Assembly: GCF_002261185.1 (NCBI RefSeq)
Contig: NZ_NEVQ01000022.1
Location: 1-64,000, forward strand
Direction of reading: 5' to 3'
DNA: 64,000 bases
Source: Bordetella genomosp. 4
GTDB taxonomy: Bacteria; Pseudomonadota; Gammaproteobacteria; Burkholderiales; Burkholderiaceae_B
Shown: positions 63,403 through 64,000 of the stretch, piece by piece
Position numbering within the stretch: the stretch's first letter is position 1
Layout: each line of letters starts with the position of its first letter
Position numbers and translations under genes: made by a program
Notes under the pieces: generated by a model
The model's database searches: none
Seen by the model: only the letters and a program-made list of their open reading frames with translations
What the model was told of the DNA's origin: nothing

Positions 63403-64000
63403 ATGTCCGTGAGCGATATCGATTTGATTCAAGCCTGGAAACAGGTTCTCACTCTATCCAAACTCGAGCCCAGCCAGACAGTCACTGTCCTGACCGGCGC
63501 CGACACGCACCCGCAAACCCTGCGCTGCGCCATTGCCGCGGCCAGCGATATGGGCGCCAAGGTCAATCGTCTGGACTTGCCGCCCGTCAACGCGGAAAAA
63601 TCGTTGTCGCGCGACTCGCTCGCCTATCTGGGCACCACGCCGCTCACGGGCAACCCTGCTGCGATTGCCGCGCTCAAGGCCAGCGATCTCGTGCTGGATC
63701 TCATGACGCTGCTGTTTTCGCCCGAGCAACACGAGATCCTGAGCGGCGGCACAAAAATCCTGCTGGCTGTCGAGCCGCCCGAAATCCTGTGCCGTCTAGT
63801 ACCCACCGCAGAGGACCGCACGCGCGTCGTCAACGCCTCTGAACGCATCCAGGCGGCAAAGGAGATGCATATCACCTCACAAGCTGGCACCGACCTGCGG
63901 TGCCAGCTGGGAGAATTCCCCGTCATTTGCGAGTATGGTTTCGTCGACCAGCCGGGGCGCTGGGATCATTGGCCAAGCGGTTTCGTACTGACATGGCCCA
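63403..64000 (+). CDS. nicX: 2,5-dihydroxypyridine 5,6-dioxygenase, N-terminal part (cut by window end)
   Basis: Iron-dependent ring-opening enzyme that turns 2,5-dihydroxypyridine into N-formylmaleamate, the substrate of NicD. 199 codons are visible of an expected 340-350. WKQVLTLSKLEPSQTVTVLTG, RCAIAAASDMGAKVNRLDLPP and ALKASDLVLDLMTLLFSPEQ are typical of this M29-peptidase-like family; AAKEMHITSQAGTDLRCQLGEFPV follows. The iron ligands lie in the missing C-terminal part. GGAG precedes ATG 63403, 67 bp after nicD, so the two are co-transcribed, presumably with nicF and nicE beyond the window. Confidence 0.9.
   Translation, partial: MSVSDIDLIQAWKQVLTLSKLEPSQTVTVLTGADTHPQTLRCAIAAASDMGAKVNRLDLPPVNAEKSLSRDSLAYLGTTPLTGNPAAIAALKASDLVLDLMTLLFSPEQHEILSGGTKILLAVEPPEILCRLVPTAEDRTRVVNASERIQAAKEMHITSQAGTDLRCQLGEFPVICEYGFVDQPGRWDHWPSGFVLTWP

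Overview
The window reads as a chromosomal segment of a GC-rich betaproteobacterium, most likely Alcaligenaceae (Bordetella/Achromobacter type). The reasons are three Bug-type (TctC) periplasmic receptors, the core order purM / hda - HAD phosphatase - pcnB - folK, the block glyQ - glyS - gmhB - plsC - YgjP-like peptidase, a tcuAB locus and a nic (nicotinate) cluster. I cannot name a species. I see no tRNA, rRNA, CRISPR array, prophage, transposase or plasmid origin.

Layout. 1-4.9 kb: housekeeping genes (purM, hda, HAD phosphatase, pcnB, folK). 4.9-9.4 kb: a minus-strand sugar operon with an FGGY kinase and a CUT2-type ABC transporter. 9.5-21.8 kb: a catabolic island of two divergent transcription units. 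The minus unit holds a two-subunit acyl-CoA dehydrogenase, a PaaG-like hydratase/isomerase, a mesaconyl/itaconyl-CoA hydratase-like protein, a CaiB/BaiF CoA-transferase and a CitE-like lyase. The plus unit holds a DUF35 protein, a thiolase-like protein without the nucleophilic Cys (a possible retro-aldolase), an acyl-CoA ligase, a Bug receptor and an FMN monooxygenase. 22.8-34.8 kb: a Bug gene and a LysR gene, divergent from an acid-uptake and activation operon (split MFE-2: SDR plus hydratase 2; CoA-transferase; complete LivKHMGF importer; ligase; MaoC). 34.9-39.3 kb: small stress and transport genes and a LysR gene. 39.5-47.6 kb: fumarase, crotonase, glycyl-tRNA synthetase, gmhB, plsC, YgjP-like. 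47.6-55.8 kb: tcuR-like, tcuA, tcuB, Bug, an IgaA-like membrane protein, gloA, def. 55.8-64 kb: nicotinate catabolism, with niaP, nicB, nicA, nicC on minus and nicD, nicX on plus; nicX is cut by the window end.

The most unusual content is non-coding. Six long-hairpin elements lie between genes: A1 1-368, A2 21854-22224, A3 22395-22750, B1 16028-16160, B2 16236-16368, B3 39304-39437. Each has a 30-34 bp stem placed between the same short boundary motifs (TGCGA or TGTGA just before; GTC/GCC followed by an A-rich AATA or AAAGAAC just after). Stem sequences differ between copies, yet pairing is kept by many compensatory changes. In the main stem, the 7-bp second stem and the 5-prime hairpin, every non-Watson-Crick pair I found is G-U in the element's own orientation, which points to a folded RNA. 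The A and B types differ in their tips but share boundaries, a 5-nt-class internal loop and a 7-bp second stem. I think this is one family of structured elements and the best candidate here for something undescribed.

Other points worth attention: an IgaA-like protein with no Rcs genes in view; a NicB that seems to lack the N-terminal molybdopterin segment and its glycine motif; the thiolase-like/DUF35 pair; and Bug receptors with no TctA/TctB membrane partners in the window.
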